This document shows, piece by piece, positions 8,510 through 16,360 of a DNA stretch of 64,000 bases. The translations under genes were made by a program, and so were the position numbers. The notes under the pieces were generated by a model, which worked only from the letters and a program-made list of their open reading frames with translations, had not been told where the DNA came from and ran no database searches. Source of the DNA: Thermus igniterrae ATCC 700962. Lineage in GTDB: Bacteria > Deinococcota > Deinococci > Deinococcales > Thermaceae. The stretch lies in assembly GCF_000376265.1 (NCBI RefSeq), contig NZ_AQWU01000070.1, forward strand, positions 22,400-86,399, read 5' to 3'. Position 1 is the stretch's first letter. Every line of letters begins with the position of its first letter.

Positions 8510-8528
8510 GGTCATGACCTGGGTCATG
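8510..8528. promoter_or_regulatory. Candidate operator: palindrome TGACC-TG-GGTCA with overlapping GGTCATGACC
   Basis: TGACCTGGGTCA (8515-8526) is a perfect 5-bp inverted repeat that matches the site at 6153-6164 outside the central two bases; both continue TGGC. It overlaps a second palindrome, GGTCATGACC (8510-8519), so the half-site GGTCA occurs three times. It lies in the 56-bp gap before the ATG at 8563. Confidence 0.55.
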
Positions 8529-8562
8529 GCCCATTCCGAGCGCCGAACTCAGATTTAGGACG

Positions 8563-9714
8563 ATGCTGGCGAGCGTCCACACCCGGGTTGTTCCCCTCGC
8601 CCTTCCCGCAGGGTTCATCTTCCTGGGGGAGGGGTTCTTCCTCTTCTCGGGCCTGGTTCTGGCCCTTCACCCCGAGGTCCTCTCCCTTCCCCGGCACCCT
8701 CTAGGTCTCGCCGGGGCTCACCTCTTCCTCTTGGGCTTCGGGGTGGGGGTGCTCCTCGGGGCTTTGCACCAGCTCCTGCCCGTGGTCCTCGAGGTGCCCC
8801 TCTACCGCCTGGGGTGGGGGTACCCGGTGATGGCCCTCTGGGCCCTGGGGGTAGCCCTCCTGGCCTTGGGCTTTGCCCAGGTCCCAGTTTTGGTGCCGGT
8901 GGGGGGAAGCCTGGCCCTTTTGGCCCTCCTCTTCTTCGCCTACAATGCTTACCGCACCTTTCGCCTGGCCCCCCGGTGGAACCGGGTGGCCACCGCCTTG
9001 GCCTGGGTGGGCTTCTACGTGGTCCTCACCCCCCTTTTGGGCCTTGTGCAGGCCCTTTCTCTGCGTTACGGCTTTTACGACCCGGAAAGGCTCACTTGGC
9101 ACCTCCTCGCTGGCTTGGGCGGGGTCTTCCTCCTCTCCATCCTGGGGGTGGGATACAAGCTTCTTTCCATGTTCACCCTCACCCACGAGGTGGACGAGCG
9201 GGTCCTGGGGCTTTTCCTCTGGGTGGCCAACCTGGGGCTTTTGGGCGTGGCATTGGGAGAACGGCTGGGGTACCTCCTTCTCCTCCTGGCCTACGCCCTG
9301 GCCCTCTACGACACCTGGCGCATTCTCAAAAACCGCATGAAAAAATCCCTGGACATCGGGGTGCGCCACTATCTCGGGGGGCTTTGCTTCCTGGGCCTCT
9401 CCTTGGTCGCCCTGCCCTTTAGCCCCGTGCAGGCCGCTTTGTGGTTTACCCTGGGCTTTGTGGGCCTGGTGGTCACCGGGATGCTCTATAAGATCTTTCC
9501 CTTTTTGGTCTGGACCCACCGCTACGCCCCTAAAGCGGGTAAGGAGCGGGTTCCCCTTCTCAAAGACATGCTCCCCGAGGGGGCGGGGTACTTGGCAGGG
9601 ATGCTTCTGGCGGCGGGGGCGCTCCTCTTCCCCCTGTTTCCCTGGGCGGGGTGGGTCTACTTCCTGGGGATTTTCCCCCACCTTTACGCCCTTTGGGAGG
9701 TGATGCGGCGATGA
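8563..9714 (+). CDS. Polytopic His-rich membrane protein (NnrS / oxidase subunit I-like)
   Basis: A 383-residue protein with about 11-12 hydrophobic helices. Histidines sit inside or at the ends of helices ([20 protein letters not shown] near residue 45-65, [11 protein letters not shown] near 175, FTLTHEVDE near 203, [11 protein letters not shown] near 316). This resembles cbb3-type subunit I-like or NnrS-like proteins linked to nitric oxide metabolism, but the haem-copper His set is incomplete, so it is probably not an active oxidase. It has its own upstream palindrome and overlaps the MIP18 gene by 4 bp. Confidence 0.72.
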   Translation: MLASVHTRVVPLALPAGFIFLGEGFFLFSGLVLALHPEVLSLPRHPLGLAGAHLFLLGFGVGVLLGALHQLLPVVLEVPLYRLGWGYPVMALWALGVALLALGFAQVPVLVPVGGSLALLALLFFAYNAYRTFRLAPRWNRVATALAWVGFYVVLTPLLGLVQALSLRYGFYDPERLTWHLLAGLGGVFLLSILGVGYKLLSMFTLTHEVDERVLGLFLWVANLGLLGVALGERLGYLLLLLAYALALYDTWRILKNRMKKSLDIGVRHYLGGLCFLGLSLVALPFSPVQAALWFTLGFVGLVVTGMLYKIFPFLVWTHRYAPKAGKERVPLLKDMLPEGAGYLAGMLLAAGALLFPLFPWAGWVYFLGIFPHLYALWEVMRR

Positions 9715-10013
9715 ACCCTTTGGAGGAACAGGCGTGGAACCTTTTGCGGACGGTTTATGATCCGGAGCTGGGCTTGGACGTGGTGAACCTGGGGCTCATC
9801 TATGTGCTCAAGGTGGAGCCCCCTAGGGTCCACGTGCGCATGACCCTTACCACCCCGGGCTGCCCCCTGCACGACAGCATGGGGGAGGCGGTACGCCAAG
9901 CCCTTTCCCGCCTTCCGGGGATAGAGGAGGTGGCGGTGGAGCTGACCTTTGACCCCCCCTGGACCCCGGCCCGGCTCTCCCCGGAGGCCCGGCGGCTCCT
10001 GGGCGGGGTCTGA
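9711..10013 (+). CDS. MIP18/DUF59 family protein (SufT/PaaD-like)
   Basis: A 100-residue protein of the MIP18/DUF59 family. The family core is clear: [20 protein letters not shown] at residues about 15-34 and [20 protein letters not shown] with the conserved Cys near residue 51. Members assist iron-sulfur or other metal-centre assembly. The ATG at 9711 overlaps the TGA of the membrane gene, indicating coupled translation; a longer reading from 9651 would lie inside that gene. In this place it may mature a metal centre of the cassette. Confidence 0.85.
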   Translation: MNPLEEQAWNLLRTVYDPELGLDVVNLGLIYVLKVEPPRVHVRMTLTTPGCPLHDSMGEAVRQALSRLPGIEEVAVELTFDPPWTPARLSPEARRLLGGV

Positions 10014-10093
10014 GCGCAGGGGGACTAAGTGCCCATCGTGCCTCAGAAAGACCATGGGCGTTGCTGGCTGGGGCAGCTTTCGCGCGCCAGCGC

Positions 10094-13000
10094 TTAGCCC
10101 TCTTCGGCCTCTTCCATGATCCTCAAAAAAGCCGCCACCACCTCGGGGTCCAGCTGTTTTCCCGCTTGCTCCTGGAGGTAGGCCAAGGCTTTTTCCTTGG
10201 GCCAGGCCTGGCGGTAGGGGCGGTCGGAGGTCAGGGCGTCATAGACGTCCACCACGGCGAAGATGCGGGCCGCCAGGGGGATGGCCTCCCCCTTCAGCCC
10301 CCGGGGATAGCCGGAGCCGTCCCAGCGCTCATGGTGGGCGTAGGGAATTTCCAGGGCCTTCTTCAGATAGGGGATGCCGGAGAGCCACTCGTAGGCGTAG
10401 ACGGGGTGCTTCTTCATGACGGCCCACTCCTCCTCCGTGAGGGGGCCGGGCTTGAGGAGGATGGCGTCGGGGATGCCCAGCTTGCCCACGTCGTGGAGGA
10501 TGGCCCCCCGCCTCATGTCGTCCAGGTCCTCCTCGGGTACCCCCAGGGCCCGGGCCAGCCTCAGGGTGAGCTCGGTGACGCGCTCCGTGTGGCCGGCGGT
10601 CTCCTGGTCCCGCAGTTCCACCGCCTTGGCCCAGCCCCAAAGCGTGAGGTCGTAGGCGGCCTCCAGCTCCCGCTGGCTTTTGAGGAGCTCCTGGAAGGTG
10701 AGGGCGTTGTCCAGGGCGATGGCTCCCTGGGTGGCCAGGGCCTCCAGGAACTCCTCGTCCTCTGGGCTCAGGTTCCAGGGGCCTCGGGTGAAGACGGCCA
10801 GCACCCCGAGGAGCTGGCCCTTGGCGAAGAGGGGATAGGCCCTTTCCACCACCAGCCCTTCCTTCAGGGTGAACTCCGGGGAGGTGCCGGGGTCTTGGGT
10901 GAGGTCGGGTACGTGCACCACCTCCCCCAGGAGGGCGGCCCTGCCCACGTGCCCCTGGCCCAGGGGGATGTGGTGGGGCAGGGCTTTTTTGGGGGAGAGG
11001 AACCCCTTGGCGTGCTTTAGCTCCAGGACCCGGTCCTTTGAGCGGTAGAGGAAGAGGGCGGCGGCGTCCAGGGGCAGGCGCATCACCTGGTCCAGAAAGA
11101 CCTCCAAGGAGGGGGCAAGCTCCAGGGAGTGGACGATGGCCAGGTCCACGGCCCGCAGGGCCTCTAGGTATTCCAGGCGCTGGCTCAGCTTTTTCCTCAG
11201 ACTGGCCCGGCGGACGGCGTTGCCGATGGTCTCGGCTATCAGCTCCGCCCGCCCCACCTCCTTGGGGGTGGGTACCCGGGGAGGGGGCCAGGCCAGGGTG
11301 AGGACCCCAACAGCCTCCTTCCCCGCCATGAGGGGAAGCGCTGCCCCACTCCAACCCTCGGGGATGAAGGGCTTGGCCCCGGCCCGAACCCGGGGGTCTT
11401 CCCGGAGGTTGGGGCTGACCATGACCTGTCCCTGGAAGGCCTGTTGCACCAGGCTGGCCTCATCCAGGCTGGGGGGTGGAGGGAGGTCTTGGACCCAGCC
11501 CCGGCTGGCCACGGCCTCCAGGCGGCCGGTTTCCGGGTCGTAGAGGAGGAGGCTTCCCGCCGGGGCCTCGAGGGCCTCGAGGGCGGCTTCCAAGGCGTAT
11601 TCCATCATCTCCTTCAGCTCCTCGCTCCGGCGCAGGGCCACGCTCACCCGGGCGAAGGCCTCCAGGGCCAGCTCCCGCTCCCGTGCCTCGGTGACGTCCA
11701 GGGCTATCCCCAAAACGGCCGGCCTTCCCCCCACCTCCACCCGGGCGGCGGCGTAGTCCAGCCAGCGCACCTCCCCGTCCTTGGTCAGGATGCGGAAGGG
11801 GTAGCGGCTTGGGGGGTTTTCCCCACGGAAGCGGGCCAGGCCCCGCTCCCGCACCGTCTCCCGGTCGGCGGGATGGACGAAGTCCCAGATGGGGCGGCTC
11901 TGGAGTTCCTCCAGGGTGTAGCCGGTGACCCTCAGGACCTCCTCGTTGGCGAAGATGAGGCGCTCCTCCTGCCACAGGAGGATGAAGGCCGGGGCGGTCT
12001 GGGCCAGGGTGCGGAAGAGGGCCTCGGACTCCCTGAGGGCCTGCTCCCTGGCCTTCTCCTCGGTGATGTCCCGTTTGATGGCGATGAAGTGTTGGATTTC
12101 GCCCTCTTCCAGGACGGGGGTGATGGTCATGTACTCCGTGTAGAGGGTGCCGTCCTTGCGGCGGTTGACGATCTCCCCCTCCCAGACCTTCCCGGAGAGA
12201 ATGGTCTCCCACATCTGCTGGTAGAACTCCTGGGGGTGCTTGCCCGACTTCAGGATGCGGGGGTTCTGGCCCAGGGCCTCCTCCGAAGCGTAGCCCGTGA
12301 GGCGGGTAAAGGCCTGGTTCACCCACGCAATGCGCCCGTCGCGGTCGGTGAGCACCACGGCCTCGTGGGCGGCCCTCAGGGCCTCCTCCAGGAGCCTCCG
12401 GGTGGCCTCGGCCTTGAGCTTTTCCGTCACGTCCAAAGCCGCCACCAGCACCGCCGGCCGCCTCCCGTATTCCAGGGTGTGGGAGTGGATTTCCACCTGG
12501 ATTTCCCGGCCGTCCTTGAGGCGGTGGGTCCAGGGGCCGGACTGCTGCAGGGGGGGGCGGGGCTGTTTCAGCTCTTCCAGGAGGCGGAGCCTCTCCCGCT
12601 CCGGGCGGATTTCCAGGATGGTCATGGTGAGGAACTCCGCCCGGCTGTAGCCATACTTGGCCACCGCCGCCTCGTTCACCTCCAGGAAGCGGAGGGTCTC
12701 CCGGTCGTAGACCCACATGGGCAGGGGGTGGGCCTGGAAGAGGAGGCGGAAGCGCTCCTCAGCCTGCACCTCCTGGGTGACATCCATGCCGTACCCGGTC
12801 AGGAGGCGGCTTTGCGGGTCGTAGACCAGGCTGTCCTGGAGCCAGACCCACTGCTCCTTCCTTCCGTGCCAGAAGCGGTAGCGGAGCTGGACCACTTCCC
12901 CGGGTCTGGCCACTGCCTGGCGGCAGACCTCTTGGGCGGCCTCCCGGTCTTCGGGGTGGACCTTTTCGTAAAAGCTCGCGGGCTCGGCCAGCGCCTCTTT

Positions 13001-13732
13001 GGGGTAGCCCAGGATGCGCTCCGCCTGGGGAGAGGCGTAGAGAAGGGGCAGGAAGGCGGGATCGGCCCCCTCGGGAACCAGGGCCTGGAAGACGCGGCCG
13101 GGTAGCGCTTCCAAAAGGCCCTGGAGCCGGGCACGCTCCCTTTCCAGCTCGCTTTCGTCGCGCACATTCAGCACGATGCCCCGCACCGCCGGGTCCTGGA
13201 GGAGGTTCCGGCCCCAGACCCGCACGAACCGGGTCTCTCCCCTGGCGTCCAGGATGCGGAAGCTGTACTCCCGGGTGGACCCGGGGTAGCGGAGAAGGTC
13301 CTCCAGGACGGCCTCGGCGTAGGTGCGGTCCTCGGGGTGGACGAAGTCCAGGGCGTGCAGGGGGGTGCGGGTGTAGCCCAGGGGGTCATAGCCCAGCACC
13401 TGGGCCACGTTGGGGGAGACGTAGGTGAGCACACCCTTTGGGTCCACCACGTAGATGAGCTCCCGCCCCTCTTCCACCAGGGCGCGGAAGCGGCGCTCGG
13501 AGGCCTTTAGGCCTTCCTCTTCCCTGCGCCTTTGGGCCTCCAGGGCCAGGGCCAGGAAGTAGACCAGGAGGCCGGAGAGCAGGACGAAGGTGAGGCCCTT
13601 TCCCGTCTGCCAGCGGGTGAGGGTCTGGGCCTCGGGGAAGAGCTGGAGAAAAAGCTGGTCGCTCCCCAGGATCCACACCAGGGCGAAGAGGGCATAGGCC
13701 AGGGTGAGTTTCCAGGGGTTGCTGAGGCGCAC
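10094..13732 (-). CDS. Membrane PAS-GAF sensor with HD-GYP c-di-GMP phosphodiesterase domain
   Basis: A 1212-residue protein from GTG at 13732. Two N-terminal membrane helices (to about residue 70) are followed by about five PAS domains, two GAF domains (about 690-1000) and a C-terminal HD-GYP domain. Catalytic motifs are intact: HTERV, HDVGK and HHERWDGSGYPRGL. HD-GYP enzymes hydrolyse c-di-GMP to pGpG or GMP. A reading from 13789 would overlap the upstream gene by 47 bp; the GTG lies 9 nt after a perfect TATAAT and begins with VRLSNPWKLTL. It lies downstream of the GGDEF-EAL gene on the same strand. Confidence 0.9.
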   Translation of the reverse strand: MRLSNPWKLTLAYALFALVWILGSDQLFLQLFPEAQTLTRWQTGKGLTFVLLSGLLVYFLALALEAQRRREEEGLKASERRFRALVEEGRELIYVVDPKGVLTYVSPNVAQVLGYDPLGYTRTPLHALDFVHPEDRTYAEAVLEDLLRYPGSTREYSFRILDARGETRFVRVWGRNLLQDPAVRGIVLNVRDESELERERARLQGLLEALPGRVFQALVPEGADPAFLPLLYASPQAERILGYPKEALAEPASFYEKVHPEDREAAQEVCRQAVARPGEVVQLRYRFWHGRKEQWVWLQDSLVYDPQSRLLTGYGMDVTQEVQAEERFRLLFQAHPLPMWVYDRETLRFLEVNEAAVAKYGYSRAEFLTMTILEIRPERERLRLLEELKQPRPPLQQSGPWTHRLKDGREIQVEIHSHTLEYGRRPAVLVAALDVTEKLKAEATRRLLEEALRAAHEAVVLTDRDGRIAWVNQAFTRLTGYASEEALGQNPRILKSGKHPQEFYQQMWETILSGKVWEGEIVNRRKDGTLYTEYMTITPVLEEGEIQHFIAIKRDITEEKAREQALRESEALFRTLAQTAPAFILLWQEERLIFANEEVLRVTGYTLEELQSRPIWDFVHPADRETVRERGLARFRGENPPSRYPFRILTKDGEVRWLDYAAARVEVGGRPAVLGIALDVTEARERELALEAFARVSVALRRSEELKEMMEYALEAALEALEAPAGSLLLYDPETGRLEAVASRGWVQDLPPPPSLDEASLVQQAFQGQVMVSPNLREDPRVRAGAKPFIPEGWSGAALPLMAGKEAVGVLTLAWPPPRVPTPKEVGRAELIAETIGNAVRRASLRKKLSQRLEYLEALRAVDLAIVHSLELAPSLEVFLDQVMRLPLDAAALFLYRSKDRVLELKHAKGFLSPKKALPHHIPLGQGHVGRAALLGEVVHVPDLTQDPGTSPEFTLKEGLVVERAYPLFAKGQLLGVLAVFTRGPWNLSPEDEEFLEALATQGAIALDNALTFQELLKSQRELEAAYDLTLWGWAKAVELRDQETAGHTERVTELTLRLARALGVPEEDLDDMRRGAILHDVGKLGIPDAILLKPGPLTEEEWAVMKKHPVYAYEWLSGIPYLKKALEIPYAHHERWDGSGYPRGLKGEAIPLAARIFAVVDVYDALTSDRPYRQAWPKEKALAYLQEQAGKQLDPEVVAAFLRIMEEAEEG

Positions 13733-13741
13733 GCCGCCTGC

Positions 13742-13747
13742 ATTATA
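13742..13747 (-). promoter_or_regulatory. -10 box TATAAT for the HD-GYP gene
   Basis: On the minus strand a perfect TATAAT is built from the final codons and TAA stop of the upstream GGDEF-EAL gene and sits 9 nt before the GTG at 13732. No convincing -35 is visible. The spacing suggests a leaderless or very short-leader transcript. Confidence 0.5.
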
Positions 13748-16310
13748 AGGCCTGGGGCTTCCCCAAAAGGTATCCCTGGCCCAGGGCAAAGCCCAGGCCC
13801 TTCAGGTGGTGCAAAACGGCCTCCTCCTCAATGCCCTCGGCCACGGCCGTCAAGCGCAGGGCCCGGGCCAGGGCGGCCACCGCGGCCACCACCCGGGCGG
13901 CCGGGCTTTGGGGGTCTGGAGGGCTTCCCAGGGCCTGGGTGAAGGCCTGGCCCAGCTTCAGGCCGTCCACGGGCAGGTGGGCCAGGCGCTCCAGGCTGGA
14001 GTGGCCGCTGCCGAAGTCGTCCAGGAATATCCGTACCCCCAGGCCCCTCAGCACCCCCAGGGCCTTGGTGGCGTCCCGGCCCCTTTCGTCGGGGATGACG
14101 CTGGTCTCCGTGACCTCGAGGACCAGCCCCTCGGGAGGGCACCCCGTCTCCTCCAGCACCTGGGCCACCCCGGCGGGGTAGTGGGGGTCCAGGAGCTCCT
14201 GAGGGCTCACGTTTACGTGCACGGGGAGGCCGTGGCGCTTCTGCTCGGCGCAGGCCCGGCGGAGGACCCAGTGGCCCAGCCTGGCCATGAGCCGGTGCCG
14301 CTCCGCCAGGGGGATGAACTCGGAAGGCGGGGCCAGGCGCCAGCGCAGGAGGGCTTCCAGGGCCACCCTTTCCCCGGTGTGCAGGTCCACGATGGGCTGG
14401 TAGACGAGCCAAAGCCCCTCTTCCCCCTCCAAATCCTCCCGCAACGCCTCCAGGAGGGCCATCTCCCGGCGCAGGCCCTCCTGGAGGTGGGCCTCGTAGA
14501 AGGCCAGGCGGTCCTTTCCCTCCCCCTTGGCCCGGTACAGGGCCAGGTCCGCCCTCTGCAACAGTTCCCCGGGGGAAAGGCCGGTTTCTCCCAGGGCGAT
14601 GCCGATGGAGGTGGTGAGGTGGTAGACCCGCTCCCCCACCCCGAGGGGCAGGCGCACCACCTCCAGAAGCCTTTCCGCCACGGCCGCGGCCTCCTCGGGG
14701 CCCCGAAGGCCGGTGAGGAGGACCAGGAACTCGTCCCCTCCCTGGCGGGCCACCAGGTCCCGGGGGCGGAGGGCGGCCCGGAGCCGGGCGGCCACCCCCC
14801 TCAGCACCTCGTCCCCGGCGGCGTGGCCGTCCAGGTCGTTCACCAGCTTGAGGCCGTCCAGGTCCAGGTACAAGACGGCCAGGCCCTGGTTTTCCTCGGC
14901 CAGGGCCTGGGCCAGCTTCTCCAGGAAGAAGAGGCGGTTGGGGAGGCCCGTGAGGGGGTCGTGGTAGGCCAGGTGGTGGAGTTGCCCCTCCAGCTCCAGG
15001 CGCCTGAGGAGGAGGCCCAGCTGGCTGGCGAAGGCCTGGGCCAGCTCCAGGTCCAGCGGGGTGAAGGCGTCTTCCCGCTCAAAGTTGTCCAGGTAGAGGA
15101 AGGCCTTGCGTTCCCCCGCCAGGTAGACGGGTACGGAGAGGATGGCCCTGATCTCCCGCACCCGCCCGGCCTCCTCCATCACCTGGCGGCGCTTTTTGTC
15201 CAGGCGGGCGTTGAAGCGCTGGAGGTCCTTCCAGGTGAAGATCTGGGCCTCCCGGTGGCCGGTGAGGGAAAGGGGCTCCTCGGGGCGCAGGGTCACCTGG
15301 CGCAGGGCCGCAAGGTCATACCCCTTGGCGGCCACGAAGTGGTAGTTCCCGTCCTCCAGGAGCACGGTGACGCTTCCCGCCTGGGCGCTGGGGAGGGTTT
15401 CCAGGGCGGCCTCGAGGATGAGGCCGAAGATGGAGTCCGAGATGCCCTCGGCCATGAGGGTTTCGTAGACCCGAAGGAGGTTCTTGCGGAAGACGCTCCA
15501 GCGGGCTTCCCGGGCCTCTATCTCCCGCCTTTCCGTTACGTCCACCCCCAGGGCCAGCACCTCCAGGGCCTCCCCTCCGGGGCCAGGTACCCCCAGGAGG
15601 GTCCACTCCACCGCCCGATGGCCTTCGCTGGTGTGGAGGTGGGGGCGGCCCGGGTGGGCCAGGGCCTGGGCCAGGGGAAGGGGTGGGGGTTTGGGGAAGG
15701 CCTGCCGGAAGGCGGGGTTGGCGTAGAGGAGGCGGCCTTCGGGGCTGAGGCGGGCCAGGTGGAAGGGGGAGGTCTCCAGAAGCCTTTCCAGCCAGCGCGT
15801 CCGCTCCCAAAGCCCCAGGGTGCGCGCCAGCGCCTCGGCCATCACCCGCAGGAGCTCTTCCTCCTCCGGGGTAAAGACCCGCTCCCGCCGGCAGTCGTCC
15901 ACCCCCAGGAACCCCCAGAGGGTGCCCTCCAAGAAGATGGGGACCACCAGGAGGCTTAGGATGTCCTGGGCTTCCAAAAGCGGCCTTTCCTCCGGGGGAA
16001 AGGTCCTCACCGGGCCGGCCACCGCCCGGTTCTTCAGGAAGTAGGCCATCCAGCGGCCGTAGCCGCCTTCCCGCATGGGCAGGTTCTGCAGGGCGGGGTT
16101 TTCCAGCTGGGGGGTGGTGCCGGGCCCCGCCCACTCGCAAAGCTGGGAGGTGTACCAGGCACCCTTCCGCTTCTCCAGGCGGAAGAGGTAGGCCCGGTCG
16201 GCCCTGAGGGCCTGGCCTATGCCCTCCAGGGCCTTGGGAAGGCCCTGGAGCCCGTCCCTCAGGAGAGGAAGGAGGGTCCGGTAGAGGCTTGCCCCGGGGG
16301 CCAGGTCCAT
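13743..16310 (-). CDS. GAF-PAS-GAF-GGDEF-EAL c-di-GMP turnover protein
   Basis: An 855-residue soluble protein. Order: GAF (about 15-155), PAS (about 165-270), GAF (about 290-425), GGDEF (about 435-600) and EAL (about 610-855). The GGDEF motif is intact (ARQGGDEFLVLL), and an RPRD inhibitory-site motif lies five residues before it. In EAL, EALLRW, NVSPQEL, EVTETS, LDDFGSGHSSLERL, AEGIEEE and the late Gln in ALGQGYLLGKP are present. The usual LKID is LKLG here, so a conserved Asp is missing and phosphodiesterase activity may be weak. It may be a dual or biased enzyme. Confidence 0.9.
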   Translation of the reverse strand: MDLAPGASLYRTLLPLLRDGLQGLPKALEGIGQALRADRAYLFRLEKRKGAWYTSQLCEWAGPGTTPQLENPALQNLPMREGGYGRWMAYFLKNRAVAGPVRTFPPEERPLLEAQDILSLLVVPIFLEGTLWGFLGVDDCRRERVFTPEEEELLRVMAEALARTLGLWERTRWLERLLETSPFHLARLSPEGRLLYANPAFRQAFPKPPPLPLAQALAHPGRPHLHTSEGHRAVEWTLLGVPGPGGEALEVLALGVDVTERREIEAREARWSVFRKNLLRVYETLMAEGISDSIFGLILEAALETLPSAQAGSVTVLLEDGNYHFVAAKGYDLAALRQVTLRPEEPLSLTGHREAQIFTWKDLQRFNARLDKKRRQVMEEAGRVREIRAILSVPVYLAGERKAFLYLDNFEREDAFTPLDLELAQAFASQLGLLLRRLELEGQLHHLAYHDPLTGLPNRLFFLEKLAQALAEENQGLAVLYLDLDGLKLVNDLDGHAAGDEVLRGVAARLRAALRPRDLVARQGGDEFLVLLTGLRGPEEAAAVAERLLEVVRLPLGVGERVYHLTTSIGIALGETGLSPGELLQRADLALYRAKGEGKDRLAFYEAHLQEGLRREMALLEALREDLEGEEGLWLVYQPIVDLHTGERVALEALLRWRLAPPSEFIPLAERHRLMARLGHWVLRRACAEQKRHGLPVHVNVSPQELLDPHYPAGVAQVLEETGCPPEGLVLEVTETSVIPDERGRDATKALGVLRGLGVRIFLDDFGSGHSSLERLAHLPVDGLKLGQAFTQALGSPPDPQSPAARVVAAVAALARALRLTAVAEGIEEEAVLHHLKGLGFALGQGYLLGKPQAL

Positions 16311-16325
16311 GGCCGAACCGGGGTC

Positions 16326-16354
16326 AGTATACCCGCTTCCTGGGGGTGGAACAA
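16326..16354 (-). promoter_or_regulatory. Promoter of the GGDEF-EAL gene
   Basis: On the minus strand TTGTTC (16349-16354) and TATACT (16326-16331) are separated by 17 bp. The predicted transcription start is about 10 nt before the ATG at 16310. Confidence 0.6.
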
Positions 16355-16360
16355 GGAGGA

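Noticed and set aside
1..10013. Mobile element ends around the nar region
   Set aside because: Thermus nar genes can be transferable, but I saw no integrase, transposase, direct repeats or tRNA target at the visible edge.
10031..10091. Inverted repeats GCCCAT...ATGGGC and GCTGGC...GCCAGC between the convergent MIP18 and HD-GYP genes
   Set aside because: The loops are 17 nt, arms are only 6 bp and no T-run follows, so a terminator is not supported.
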